From assembly GCA_023391625.1 (NCBI GenBank), contig JAEWAN010000002.1, forward strand, positions 6,810 through 70,809: a stretch of 64,000 nucleotides of DNA. The letters run 5' to 3'. The notes under the pieces were generated by a model. That model ran no database searches. It was not told the origin of the DNA and worked only from the letters and a program-made list of their open reading frames with translations. Numbering within the stretch: position 1 is the stretch's first letter; each line of letters begins with the position of its first letter. Shown here piece by piece: positions 34,835-44,217 of this stretch. The stretch is from Bacteroidota bacterium. GTDB lineage: Bacteria; Bacteroidota; Bacteroidia; Bacteroidales; Paludibacteraceae. The position numbers were made by a program, and so were the translations under genes.

Positions 34835-35056
34835 AGTGTATTCTCTCCCGGATGGCAAGCTGTAATGATGTGTGATTTCTATGATTTTGGTGTTCGTGCA
34901 TTGAAAAAAACTGTGAATTATGTATTCTATTCTACAATCTGAAAAAGGATTTTGCAATCATTGAAAAGCTATACATGATATGATGAACGCAAATGGAGAA
35001 GGTCGCTCAGATCTGATCATAAACACAAGCAATAAAACAGGTAAAGGAAGGGTTCT
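34835..35056. promoter_or_regulatory. Divergent promoter region between araC and the hydrolase operon
   Basis: No gene fits here. The stretch is AT-rich and must hold the two divergent promoters; no box is convincing enough to name. AAAGGAAGGG precedes the first hydrolase ATG. Confidence 0.5.
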
Positions 35057-37489
35057 ATGAAAAAGCATATCCGTATCGGCAAGACACAAATTTGCCGTGG
35101 CGCGTTGGATTATTCGCATCTGCTGGATGCTCCAGCAGGAAAACATGGCTTTGTCAAGGTAAAAAACGGCCACTTCTACTTTGAGGACGGAATGCGCGCG
35201 CGTTTTTTCGGCTTTAACATTGCTACCCGTTCTAATACGCCTGATCATGCCACCGCCGAAAAGCTGGCCGCACATTTTGCCAGCATGGGGGTCAATGTGA
35301 TCCGCCTGCACGCAGTGGATGCCCCCATCGGTGAGGAGCCTGCCAGTTGGAGCAGTTGCGAGGAAGCGCCCTTCCTGGACTATCCGTCGGGATCCAGCCG
35401 CCAGTTTGGCCCCGAAGGGCTAGATCGTTTTGAATATCTTGTGGCAAAATTGGAAGAAAAGGGCATCTATCTGCATGTCGATCTGATCGTTGCCCGGCAA
35501 TTCGTAGAGGGGGACGAGCTGGAATATCCGGGCGGTGCGCCCTCCTGCATCAAGCGGTACTGCCTGTACAATGAGCGCCTCATCGAGCTACAAAAAGAAT
35601 ACGCCAAAGCAGTGCTATGCCATGTGAATCCCTATACCGGACGCGCGCTGGTGGATGACCCGGCGGTCATCACGGTGCAGATTAACAATGAGGATACGGC
35701 CATCAAGGGGAATATGGGTGCAGATGCCGGCGAAGAGATGAAGCCTTACCGAGAGGAAGTACAGCGGAGGTTCAACCACTTCCTGCTGGCAAAGTATCAC
35801 ACTCGGGAAAAGCTGGCCAAGGCATGGACCTGGAATGGATGCTGTGCGTTGGGTGAGGAGGAAGATCCTGCAGAAGGAACAGTTCGCGGAATTGAGGGTG
35901 GCTTTTATCAGCCGATCAACGACCCGAACGGTGACTGGAACGCCCCGGAGGGCCCGGCCCGGTATGCAGACTTTATGGAATTTGGCACCTGGATGAATCG
36001 CCGCTTCTACCAGGATATGCGGGATTACTTGCGTTCCCTGGGCGTGAAGGTGCCTATTGTGACCAGCAACCTGATCGCCGGAGCCGCGGATGTCTATGGG
36101 CATACGGACGGCGACCTGATGGAGAATAACAGCTACTTCAACCATCCGTTGCTCCCGGTGCAGGGAGATACCTACCTGGTCGCCGGACCTGCTGAACTCG
36201 TTTCCAGCAATCCGCTGACCATGCAGCGGGGGATCGGCGCGATGGCGACCACGTTGCTGAGTTTGGCTTCCGTGGCCATCGTCAAGGGAAAGCCGTTCAT
36301 ACTTAGCGAGTGGAATGAATATGGGCTGCACCCCTTCCATTCCACCGCGCTTGTGCAGACGGCGGCCTACGCCTGCCTGAATGACTGGGACGGGCTGATC
36401 CTGTACAACCATCACACATCCGAACATGCGGATGATCAGCCTGATGATGAAATCCGGAGTGTCTTTGATGTCTACAATGATCCCGCTGTGATCTGTCAGT
36501 GGGGATTTGCGTCCGCCATGTTCCTCAAAGGCCTGGTTTCGGAGGCCCGCCGTTGTGTGGATGTGGTATACACCCAAAATGATTGGCGTACCCTTCCGAA
36601 CTTCCACTCGATGCCCATGACCTTCTTCCCCTATGTGACTTCGATGCGCAATGTCTTTTTGGATGGCGGCGACGCGTACAAGGGCAATGCGGATGTGGCG
36701 GTCAACGCCGGATACTTGAACGGTACCGATCTGAGCGAGGCGCAGCACGGGGTGTACTACGCGTGGTCGCGTTTCCGTGATGCTCAGCGCCGTTATCCGG
36801 AGGAACAGCGCCTGGCCTTGGCTGCCAAAGGGACGGAAGAACTGGAACCTGGTGTTCATTGGGGCAAACAAGCACTGGTTTTTGACGACATTCAGGCAGC
36901 TTCCGCAGGCGGCGACTATCGCCACCTGGCAGAACTTTTCACCACGGCGCTGCGGAAATGGGATTTGCTGCCGGAGAATGCCGGTTATGTAGACGGCGCG
37001 TTGGTTTCTGATACAGGCGAGCTGGTATTCGATCCCGATCATGCCCGTTTTGCGGTGCGTACCCCCACTTGCGGCTATTTCAGCGGTAAACCGGAAGATA
37101 CGGTGGTACTGAGCGAGGCCGTCCGAGCACGGGTAAAGAATGAACGCATCTCGATGGCTCTAATCGCTAAAAACGAAGCTCCGCTGGAGGAAACGCAAGA
37201 GTTTATTCTGACCGCAATGGGACAGAGCGGTATGGATCAGACCGCCATGGGCCCTGGCCCTGAACTGATGGGAATTCCGTTCACGGCGGTGACCTTTGCC
37301 GGAAAATTGTATGTCGAGACGCTGGAAGGCGAGATCCTTGTCAAGGCGCGTCGGGCGCGGCTGGAGACTTTGGACACCGAAGGCAATACGCTCGCCGTGA
37401 TGGAGGACGAGAGCCAGACCGGCGAGATCTGTTTTGCACTGGATGGCAGCGTTGCGAGCGTTCAATATCATCTGATACTGCAGGCATAA
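35057..37489 (+). CDS. Clan-A glycoside hydrolase (family not assigned)
   Basis: The 810-residue cytoplasmic protein has no signal peptide. The (beta/alpha)8 pattern is clear: FFGFNIATRSNTP, HFASMGVNVIRLHAVD, GIYLHVDLIVAR. The acid/base Glu is probably in VITVQINNEDTA (about residue 215) and the nucleophile in PFILSEWNEYG (about 418). The last 250 residues are probably a beta domain. It is the first gene of the operon. It resembles cellulase-like clan GH-A enzymes; substrate and family are not clear from the sequence. Confidence 0.75.
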   Translation: MKKHIRIGKTQICRGALDYSHLLDAPAGKHGFVKVKNGHFYFEDGMRARFFGFNIATRSNTPDHATAEKLAAHFASMGVNVIRLHAVDAPIGEEPASWSSCEEAPFLDYPSGSSRQFGPEGLDRFEYLVAKLEEKGIYLHVDLIVARQFVEGDELEYPGGAPSCIKRYCLYNERLIELQKEYAKAVLCHVNPYTGRALVDDPAVITVQINNEDTAIKGNMGADAGEEMKPYREEVQRRFNHFLLAKYHTREKLAKAWTWNGCCALGEEEDPAEGTVRGIEGGFYQPINDPNGDWNAPEGPARYADFMEFGTWMNRRFYQDMRDYLRSLGVKVPIVTSNLIAGAADVYGHTDGDLMENNSYFNHPLLPVQGDTYLVAGPAELVSSNPLTMQRGIGAMATTLLSLASVAIVKGKPFILSEWNEYGLHPFHSTALVQTAAYACLNDWDGLILYNHHTSEHADDQPDDEIRSVFDVYNDPAVICQWGFASAMFLKGLVSEARRCVDVVYTQNDWRTLPNFHSMPMTFFPYVTSMRNVFLDGGDAYKGNADVAVNAGYLNGTDLSEAQHGVYYAWSRFRDAQRRYPEEQRLALAAKGTEELEPGVHWGKQALVFDDIQAASAGGDYRHLAELFTTALRKWDLLPENAGYVDGALVSDTGELVFDPDHARFAVRTPTCGYFSGKPEDTVVLSEAVRARVKNERISMALIAKNEAPLEETQEFILTAMGQSGMDQTAMGPGPELMGIPFTAVTFAGKLYVETLEGEILVKARRARLETLDTEGNTLAVMEDESQTGEICFALDGSVASVQYHLILQA

Positions 37490-37504
37490 GGCGAGGAGGT
37501 TAAC

Positions 37505-39817
37505 ATGACGAATCAGAACCCTCTTTATACATTTGCAGGCGAAACGGACGATTGCTGCGTTTTGCGTCCTGACCCGCCCCGTCATTGGTATAACTATTTG
37601 TGGAACGAGGACCGATACTGTGCGCAGATTTCGCAGCTGGGCCATGGCCGCAGTTACTACCTGAGCGAGCGGGCAGATATGTGCCAGATCAACAGCGACA
37701 GCGCCCGGTATCTCTATCTGCGAGACGATGAGGACAATGTGAGCTGGAATCTAGGCTTTGGGCCGCTGAATACTCCGGTGGAAGACTACGAGTGCCGCCA
37801 TGGCATTGGATTCAGTCGGCTTGCGGCGAAGAAAAACGGAATTGCCGGCAGCTGGGAAATTTTTGTGCCGAAGTCCGGCCATCATGAAGTGTGGTGCGTA
37901 AAGCTGCGCAATGAGAGTAATCGGCCTCGCAGGATCAGCCTGTTTTCTGCAGTAAGCTTTGCGCTGGAGGGATTTTCCTACCCGCGTTACTACGAGATGT
38001 ACCGCTGTATACAAACCACCTTTGATCAGCAGCTTAATGGTGTTTATTGTGACTCGGCTCATCCCTTTGCGCCGCATGGATTATATCATGGCTTCTTGGC
38101 CAGCACCGATCCCGTGGCGGCTTTTGATGGCGACCTGAATGCGTTCTGCGGTTCGGTCAACACCCTGACCCAGCCGGATGCCTCGACCACTGCTTTGTTT
38201 GCTAGACCGGACGTGGTCGTGCAGGGGCGCGACTGTACCAATTCCACGGCCGCCCTGTTCATTGCGGGCGGCGTGCTGCAGAACAAGTGGGAACTTGCCC
38301 CCGGCGAAGAGCATCAAATGCGGGTGGTATTCGGCATTGCCGCCGACCGAAAGGACGCGCAACAGGTGTTGGAACGCTACCGGTCTGAGGAACTCACTCG
38401 CCAAATGTTTGAACAAGCGCAAAGAGCCTGCCGTGAAAAATACAGCAGTTTACAGGTACAGACGCCCGATGAAAAGATTGACCGCCTGATGAATCAATGG
38501 GTGCAAAAACAGGTGGACTTCTGCATCGTAGGGAAAAAAGGTGTGCGAGACAATCTACAGATTGCGGTGGCGCTGCTAAATTATCGACCCGATAAAGCCC
38601 GGGAGGAGATACTGGAATGTCTCCGTCATCAGTTCCGGGACGGTCATGCGGTGTTGACCTGGTATCCCTATGACGATACCCGCTACTCCGATCAGCCGTT
38701 CTGGATCATCTGGGCTGTATGTGAACTCGTGAAGGAGACCGGCGACTTGGGCGTACTGGACAAGCCGGTGGAATGGCAGGATGGAGGCAGCGACGCCGTT
38801 TGGCGGCATGTGCAGGCAGCAGCGGAACGTCTGGCAGGAGACAAGGGTGCCCATGGCCTTGTGAAGCTTTTTTTTGCCGACTGGAACGATGCGCTTAATA
38901 TCACTGACGATCCCGAAGCAGAATCGGTCATGCTTTCTCACCAGTTCTGTCTGGCGCTTAGAGAATTGGCCGTCCTGGCTGACAAGCGGCAGGATTCGGT
39001 TTTTGCCGACTGGTGCCGTCAAGAGTATGACACGGTGAAAAATGCCATCAACCGGTACGCGTGGGACGGTGAATGGTATGCTCGGGCTCTGAGCAAAAAG
39101 GGCGATGTGGGCGTGCGTGACAGCCAGGGAAGCAAGATCTATCTGAATGCCCAAACCTGGGCGGTGCTCAGCGGTGTGGCTGACGGAGACCGGTTGCCCA
39201 AGGTGCTGGCGGCGGTGGACAGCATGGAGAGGGATTTTGGTTTTCCCCTCAACGATCCTCCTTATGCACAGTATGACCCGCACGTGGGCCGCATGTCTGG
39301 GATGTTGCCGGGCCTCTTTGAAAACGGCGGCGTTTATTGCCACGCCACCGGTTTTAAGATTTTGATGGATTGTTGCATGGGCCGGGCGGATAAGGCGGTG
39401 CAGACATTGAAAAAAATCATGCCGGACAGCGAGGTAAATCCAAGTGCGCGGTCGGGAGCGGAGCCGTATGTGTTCACCAACTGCTACGCATCCCATTCTG
39501 GATATTTCGGCAGAAGCTATCAATCCTGGACCACTGGAACATCTGCGTGGTGTTTGATGGGATTGTACGAAGGGGTTTTGGGTCTGCACCGTACCTATGC
39601 GGGGCTGCGCGTTGCCCCTTGCTTCCCGTCGCATTGGGAACATGCTGAAGTGATACGACATTTCCGCGGTGCGGAATACCACATAGTTTACAGCAATCCC
39701 CGTCATCTGGAACGGGGAAGCGCATCGGTCACTGTGGATGGTAAATCTTGCCTTGACGGACTTCTGCCGGACTTTGCGGACGGAAAGAGGCATGAGGTCG
39801 TGGTTCTGTTTGACTGA
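37505..39817 (+). CDS. GH94-like glycoside phosphorylase
   Basis: The 770-residue protein follows GAGGAGG. It has an N-terminal beta sandwich (SQLGHGRSYYLSERADMCQI, then WEIFVPKSGHHEVW) and an (alpha/alpha)6 barrel with FADWNDALN (about residue 460), the position of the catalytic Asp in GH94, plus FPLNDPPYAQYDP and SWTTGTSAWCLMGLYEG. Such enzymes split a beta-glycosidic bond with phosphate to give a sugar 1-phosphate, saving ATP. Which sugar is used cannot be told. No signal peptide, so it acts in the cytoplasm. Confidence 0.85.
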   Translation: MTNQNPLYTFAGETDDCCVLRPDPPRHWYNYLWNEDRYCAQISQLGHGRSYYLSERADMCQINSDSARYLYLRDDEDNVSWNLGFGPLNTPVEDYECRHGIGFSRLAAKKNGIAGSWEIFVPKSGHHEVWCVKLRNESNRPRRISLFSAVSFALEGFSYPRYYEMYRCIQTTFDQQLNGVYCDSAHPFAPHGLYHGFLASTDPVAAFDGDLNAFCGSVNTLTQPDASTTALFARPDVVVQGRDCTNSTAALFIAGGVLQNKWELAPGEEHQMRVVFGIAADRKDAQQVLERYRSEELTRQMFEQAQRACREKYSSLQVQTPDEKIDRLMNQWVQKQVDFCIVGKKGVRDNLQIAVALLNYRPDKAREEILECLRHQFRDGHAVLTWYPYDDTRYSDQPFWIIWAVCELVKETGDLGVLDKPVEWQDGGSDAVWRHVQAAAERLAGDKGAHGLVKLFFADWNDALNITDDPEAESVMLSHQFCLALRELAVLADKRQDSVFADWCRQEYDTVKNAINRYAWDGEWYARALSKKGDVGVRDSQGSKIYLNAQTWAVLSGVADGDRLPKVLAAVDSMERDFGFPLNDPPYAQYDPHVGRMSGMLPGLFENGGVYCHATGFKILMDCCMGRADKAVQTLKKIMPDSEVNPSARSGAEPYVFTNCYASHSGYFGRSYQSWTTGTSAWCLMGLYEGVLGLHRTYAGLRVAPCFPSHWEHAEVIRHFRGAEYHIVYSNPRHLERGSASVTVDGKSCLDGLLPDFADGKRHEVVVLFD

Positions 39818-39930
39818 TATATATAGAAAATTACAATTTTATGCCTGATATAGAAATACTTCTGTGCGAAATGACTGTAATATGAATACAGAAAGTGAAC
39901 CGGCAACGGAAAACAGACAGGAGGATACAT
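39818..39930. other. Short intergenic region before the transporter
   Basis: This AT-rich gap holds an imperfect palindrome CTGTAATATGAATACAG (39875-39891), which may be an operator, and AGGAGG before the transporter start. A secondary promoter here is possible. Confidence 0.35.
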
Positions 39931-41352
39931 ATGGCACAAACAAAGACAGCAGACCGCTTTGACAGCGCTGGCGCCCGGCGGGTGATGCGCAAGCGGGACT
40001 ATTTTGCGGATTTCAGCGGTCAGATGGCGCTGGGCCTGATGGCAAACCTGGTGGGGCAGCTGAGCTATTTTTACACGGATAAGGTCGGCATCGCGACGCT
40101 GAGCGTCGGTATTGTCATGGCGGTGTCCAAGGTGATTGATGCGTTGACAGACGTTATCGCCGGTTATATCATCGACCACTCCAAAGGTGGCGACCACAAA
40201 TACAACAAATGGATGGGAGCGCAGGCAATTCCGGCGGCAATCATTGTGCTGCTGATGTTTACGGTGCCTATTCAGGCCGGCCAGCTTCCAGCAGTGATTT
40301 ATGTCCTTGTGACCAACCTGCTGCTGTCCGCCGTGTTCTACACATTTATTGCGACGCCCTTCTCGGCAATCATGGTGGTGCGCACCCGCAGCCTGGCAGA
40401 GCGTGGCAGCATGGGCCTGATTCGTGCGGTGGGCAACTATGGTGCGGGCATGATTATCTCCATCGCCACCGTGCCGGTTACCAGTGCGCTGGGCGGTACG
40501 CAGAACGCCTGGATCAAGTACGGCGCGGTGCTGGCGCTGCTGGTGCTGCTTTTGTTCGGTATTTGCTGGAACAACAACCGCAAAGCGAAGTACGCCTGCG
40601 ACTATGAAGACGATGTGGCGGCTGTGGAAGAAGAGGAGACGCCTGTTCCGTTCCTGCAAGCCGTGACGATGCTGTTCAAAAACAAGTATTGGGTAATCGT
40701 ACTGGCCTTTAACCTGATTACTGCGATCACCAATGCGGTGGCCGCATCCGGTGGCACCTATTATTGCCGCTGGATCTTCGGCGACGAGACACTGGTCGGC
40801 CTCATCGGCGCAGCAGGGCTGTTGGCCACCGCGGCGGGATTTGCCCTCTCGCAGCCGATTATTTCGAAGCTCGGAGTCCAAAAGACCATTTCTGTCAGCC
40901 TGTTGGGGGCGGCCCTGTTTGCCGGCATCCGCTGCTTGGCGCCGACCAACTTTATCATGTATGTAGTCACCAGTCTGCTGGGCAGCTTTGTGCAGATCCC
41001 CATGATGAGCCTGTACGGTGTGCTGACCGCCATGACCGTGGACTACAACGAATGGAAATATGACCGCAAGATGGTAGCGATGTCCGGTGGTGCTATCGGC
41101 TTCGGCAACAAGGTGGGCAATGGCCTGGGCGCGCTGGTACTCATGATCTTCCTGACTCTCGGCAGTTACGACGCTACACTGGAGGTGGCCACCACCTCCA
41201 TGACCTGGTCCATCTACGCCTTCTCCAACTTCATGCCTGTGGTCATCAACCTGCTGATGTTCTTCATCTTCCGTGGCTTTGATCTGGAAGCAAAACTTCC
41301 GAAGATGCGTGAAGAAGTCGCGGCGAGAAAGGCTGCTGGCAACGAGACCTAA
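39931..41352 (+). CDS. GPH-family sugar:cation symporter
   Basis: The 473-residue membrane protein has about 12 helices. The start ATG 39931 follows CAGGAGG; an in-frame upstream GTG lacks a site. ALGLMANLVGQLSYFYTDKV, the VIDALTDVIAGYIIDHS loop and the later YGVLTAMTVDYNEW motif are typical of the glycoside-pentoside-hexuronide family (MelB, XynP and similar). It most likely imports the oligoglycoside broken down by the neighbouring enzymes, together with Na+ or H+. Confidence 0.88.
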   Translation: MAQTKTADRFDSAGARRVMRKRDYFADFSGQMALGLMANLVGQLSYFYTDKVGIATLSVGIVMAVSKVIDALTDVIAGYIIDHSKGGDHKYNKWMGAQAIPAAIIVLLMFTVPIQAGQLPAVIYVLVTNLLLSAVFYTFIATPFSAIMVVRTRSLAERGSMGLIRAVGNYGAGMIISIATVPVTSALGGTQNAWIKYGAVLALLVLLLFGICWNNNRKAKYACDYEDDVAAVEEEETPVPFLQAVTMLFKNKYWVIVLAFNLITAITNAVAASGGTYYCRWIFGDETLVGLIGAAGLLATAAGFALSQPIISKLGVQKTISVSLLGAALFAGIRCLAPTNFIMYVVTSLLGSFVQIPMMSLYGVLTAMTVDYNEWKYDRKMVAMSGGAIGFGNKVGNGLGALVLMIFLTLGSYDATLEVATTSMTWSIYAFSNFMPVVINLLMFFIFRGFDLEAKLPKMREEVAARKAAGNET

Positions 41353-41390
41353 CAAACAAAACGACCCAAAAGAACAAAGTGTGGGCCGGT

Positions 41391-41426
41391 GTGCCGGAAA
41401 CTCCGGCACACCGGCCTTTTGAAATG
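41391..41426 (+). terminator. Strong hairpin between transporter and rhamnosidase genes
   Basis: GGCCGGTGTGCCGGA-AAC-TCCGGCACACCGGCC (15-bp stem) is followed by TTTTG. It lies inside the cluster, so it may lower expression of the downstream hydrolases or stabilise the upstream mRNA. Confidence 0.75.
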
Positions 41427-41440
41427 TAGGAGGCAGAGCG

Positions 41441-44203
41441 ATGAAACTGTCAGATTTTCGCCTTGAATATCGGGAAAGTCCCAAGGGGCTGGCGATATCC
41501 AGGCCGCGTTTTTCCTGGAAGATCCATTCTGAACACAAAAATACGCTGCAAACGTCCTGGAAGCTTGCTGTGACAGGACCGCAGGGTATGGTGTGGGACA
41601 GCGGCGTGCGGGAAAGCGACCAGTCGGTACTGGTGGAGTATGCCGGCGCGCCGCTGGCGGAGGAGACCACGTACACTGTTCAGCTGTTCGTAACGAACAA
41701 CCATGGTGAAACTGCCGAGGCAAAAGCAAGTTTCACCACCGGCGTATTGGATCCTCGCCACTTTACGGCCAAAATGATCACGCACAATTTTCCCCCGGAG
41801 ATGACGGCTTGTCCGGTGTTTATCCGGCGATTTGCGCTGTGTGGCTCTGTCAAAACGGCTCACCTTTATGTCACTGCCCACGGGGTGTATGAAGCATCAC
41901 TCAATGGGCGACGGATCGGCGATGGATACTTGGCGCCTGGCTGGACGGACTACCATAAGATTCTGCAATACCAGTATTACGACGTGACGGAGCAACTGTG
42001 TCCAGAAGCGGAAAATACTCTGGAACTGACGGTGGCAGACGGCTGGTATAAGGGGCCGCTGAGCTGGGACTGTATCCCTAACCGCTACGGTGACCGGGTA
42101 GGCGTCTGGGCGCAGCTGAACATTCTGTATGCAGATGGCCGCCGCGAAACGCTGGTCACCGATGCTGACGGCCAATGGACGGTGCGCACCGGAGCAATCC
42201 GTTACAGTGAACTTTACATGGGCGAGACGGTAGACACCACCGCATCTGATTTTGAGGCGGGCCAGGTGTGTGCTGTATCGCCGGAAGTCTTTGATCCCGC
42301 TACGTTGACGCCGCAGGTCAACGAACCGGTACGCATCACCCAGCGATTGAAACCGGTGCGCATTTTTAAGGATCCGGCAGGTCGGCAAATCGTGGATTTT
42401 GGGCAGAACCTTAGCGGCTTTGTGGAACTGCATGTAAAGGGGGCGCAGGGACAAAAGGTGACGTTGCGTCACGCCGAGGTGCTGGACCGGGAAGGCAATT
42501 TCTATCCGGATACCCTGCGGCAGGCCAAGAGCGAGGATGTCTTTATACTCAACGGCGAAGAACAGGTGCTGCATCCCCATTTCACATTCCATGGATTCCG
42601 TTACGTAGAGGCGGTAGGGCTGGACGAACCGCGGCCGGAAATGTTCCAGGCCTGTGTGCTGCACAGCGATATGCGCCAGACGGGATTTTTCCATTGTTCG
42701 AACGAAAAAGTGAATCGGCTGCAGCAGAATATCAGCTGGAGCCTGCGGGACAATTTCGTAGATATCCCCACCGATTGCCCCCAGCGTGACGAACGCCTAG
42801 GCTGGATGGGGGATGCCCAGGTCTTCTCTTGGACGGCGGCTTTCAATCGGGAGACTGCACTCTTTTTTACCAAATGGATGCGGGACGTGTCCGCTGCCTC
42901 CTCGCTGGAAAACGGCGTGCCGCACATCGTGCCGGATATTCAGGGAACCTTCAGTTCCGCCGCATGGAGCGACGCCGCCGTTATCATCCCCTGGGTCGTG
43001 TGGCGCACCTACGGTGACCGGCGCATTCTGGAAGAAAACTGGACCTGCATGCACCAATGGGTGGACTACATCACAGCCCATACCAACGAAAACGGCCTGT
43101 GGATGACGAACTATCAATACGGCGACTGGCTGGCTCTGGACCGGGAGCGGGGTGAAGGCAGCGTAGGTGCTACCGATGTTTACCTGGTTGCCAACGCTTA
43201 CTATATTTATGTTACCGGCCTGGTAGCCGAAACCGCCAGGGTGCTGGGTAAGGAAGCTGAGGCCAAACAGTACACGGCGCTGCGCGACAAAACGCTCGCC
43301 TCTTTCCAGCAGGAATACTATACCCCGCGCGGGCGCATCGTCAGCGAGACCCAGACGGGCTGTGTGCTCTCGCTGCATTTTGGATTGGCAGAGGAAAAAC
43401 ATCGCCCCGGCATCCTCAAAGCGCTGACCACCAATATCGAAAACCACAAAAACCATCTTACCACCGGGTTTGTGGGTACGCCCTATCTGTGCCACGCCCT
43501 GTCTGACGGCGGTGCCCATGAAGCAGCAGCCATGCTCTTTATGCGCGAGGATCTGCCCTCCTGGCTGTACGCGGTGAACAAGGGCGCGACGACCTTGTGG
43601 GAAAAGTGGGACGCCATTTTGCCAGACGACACCATGCAGGATCCGGGCCTCAACTCGATGAACCACTATGCAAATGGTGCCATCGGAGACTGGATGTACC
43701 GCAAAATCGGCGGCATCAACGAGACAGAGGCCGGCTATCGCCGTTTTGTGATACGGCCGCGCTTTGTGCGCGGCATCGAGGAGGTGGACTGCCGGTTGGA
43801 GACACCCTATGGCCGCATCGTCAGCCGGTGGGCGTGCCGTGGCGGCGTCATCCGCGTTGAGGTCACGGTGCCGGCCAATACCCGCGCAGTGCTGTACCTG
43901 CCGGAAAAATCGGACAAGGAAGCCATAGAACTGGGTTCTGGAACCTATCTTTACGAATATCCCACCTCCACCGATCTGCGTGGGCTACAGTTTACACTGG
44001 ACAGCACACTGGGAGATATCATGGCGGAGCCATTGGGGCTGCAGCTGCTGACCCAATATGCGCCGGAGCTTGTCAACAACCCGATGATCGAATACGCTAA
44101 GCGCATGACACTGGCCGAAGGTATCAGTTCGGCGCCGCAGATCCGTCCGCTTTATGAAATGGTGCTTAGTGCGCTGAATGCACACCCCGCAACGGAAAAT
44201 TGA
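41441..44203 (+). CDS. GH78-type alpha-L-rhamnosidase
   Basis: The 920-residue protein starts after TAGGAGG. N-terminal beta domains (FRLEYRESPKGLAISRPRFS, PRFSWKI) are followed by the GH78 (alpha/alpha)6 barrel with DCPQRDERLGWMGDAQVFSW near residues 446-465, containing the family's acidic residues, and TTLWEKWDAI further on. The end of the barrel and final beta domain (NHYANGAIGDWMYRKIGGI) are present, plus about 100 extra C-terminal residues that I do not recognise. No signal peptide. It should release rhamnose from imported glycosides. Confidence 0.9.
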   Translation: MKLSDFRLEYRESPKGLAISRPRFSWKIHSEHKNTLQTSWKLAVTGPQGMVWDSGVRESDQSVLVEYAGAPLAEETTYTVQLFVTNNHGETAEAKASFTTGVLDPRHFTAKMITHNFPPEMTACPVFIRRFALCGSVKTAHLYVTAHGVYEASLNGRRIGDGYLAPGWTDYHKILQYQYYDVTEQLCPEAENTLELTVADGWYKGPLSWDCIPNRYGDRVGVWAQLNILYADGRRETLVTDADGQWTVRTGAIRYSELYMGETVDTTASDFEAGQVCAVSPEVFDPATLTPQVNEPVRITQRLKPVRIFKDPAGRQIVDFGQNLSGFVELHVKGAQGQKVTLRHAEVLDREGNFYPDTLRQAKSEDVFILNGEEQVLHPHFTFHGFRYVEAVGLDEPRPEMFQACVLHSDMRQTGFFHCSNEKVNRLQQNISWSLRDNFVDIPTDCPQRDERLGWMGDAQVFSWTAAFNRETALFFTKWMRDVSAASSLENGVPHIVPDIQGTFSSAAWSDAAVIIPWVVWRTYGDRRILEENWTCMHQWVDYITAHTNENGLWMTNYQYGDWLALDRERGEGSVGATDVYLVANAYYIYVTGLVAETARVLGKEAEAKQYTALRDKTLASFQQEYYTPRGRIVSETQTGCVLSLHFGLAEEKHRPGILKALTTNIENHKNHLTTGFVGTPYLCHALSDGGAHEAAAMLFMREDLPSWLYAVNKGATTLWEKWDAILPDDTMQDPGLNSMNHYANGAIGDWMYRKIGGINETEAGYRRFVIRPRFVRGIEEVDCRLETPYGRIVSRWACRGGVIRVEVTVPANTRAVLYLPEKSDKEAIELGSGTYLYEYPTSTDLRGLQFTLDSTLGDIMAEPLGLQLLTQYAPELVNNPMIEYAKRMTLAEGISSAPQIRPLYEMVLSALNAHPATEN

Positions 44204-44217
44204 AAAGAGGAATCAAT

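Noticed and set aside
39703..41676. Minus-strand open frame of 657 codons across the transporter gene
   Set aside because: It spans the end of one gene, a full transporter gene, a terminator and the next gene. Its His/Gln/Arg-rich translation is typical of antisense.
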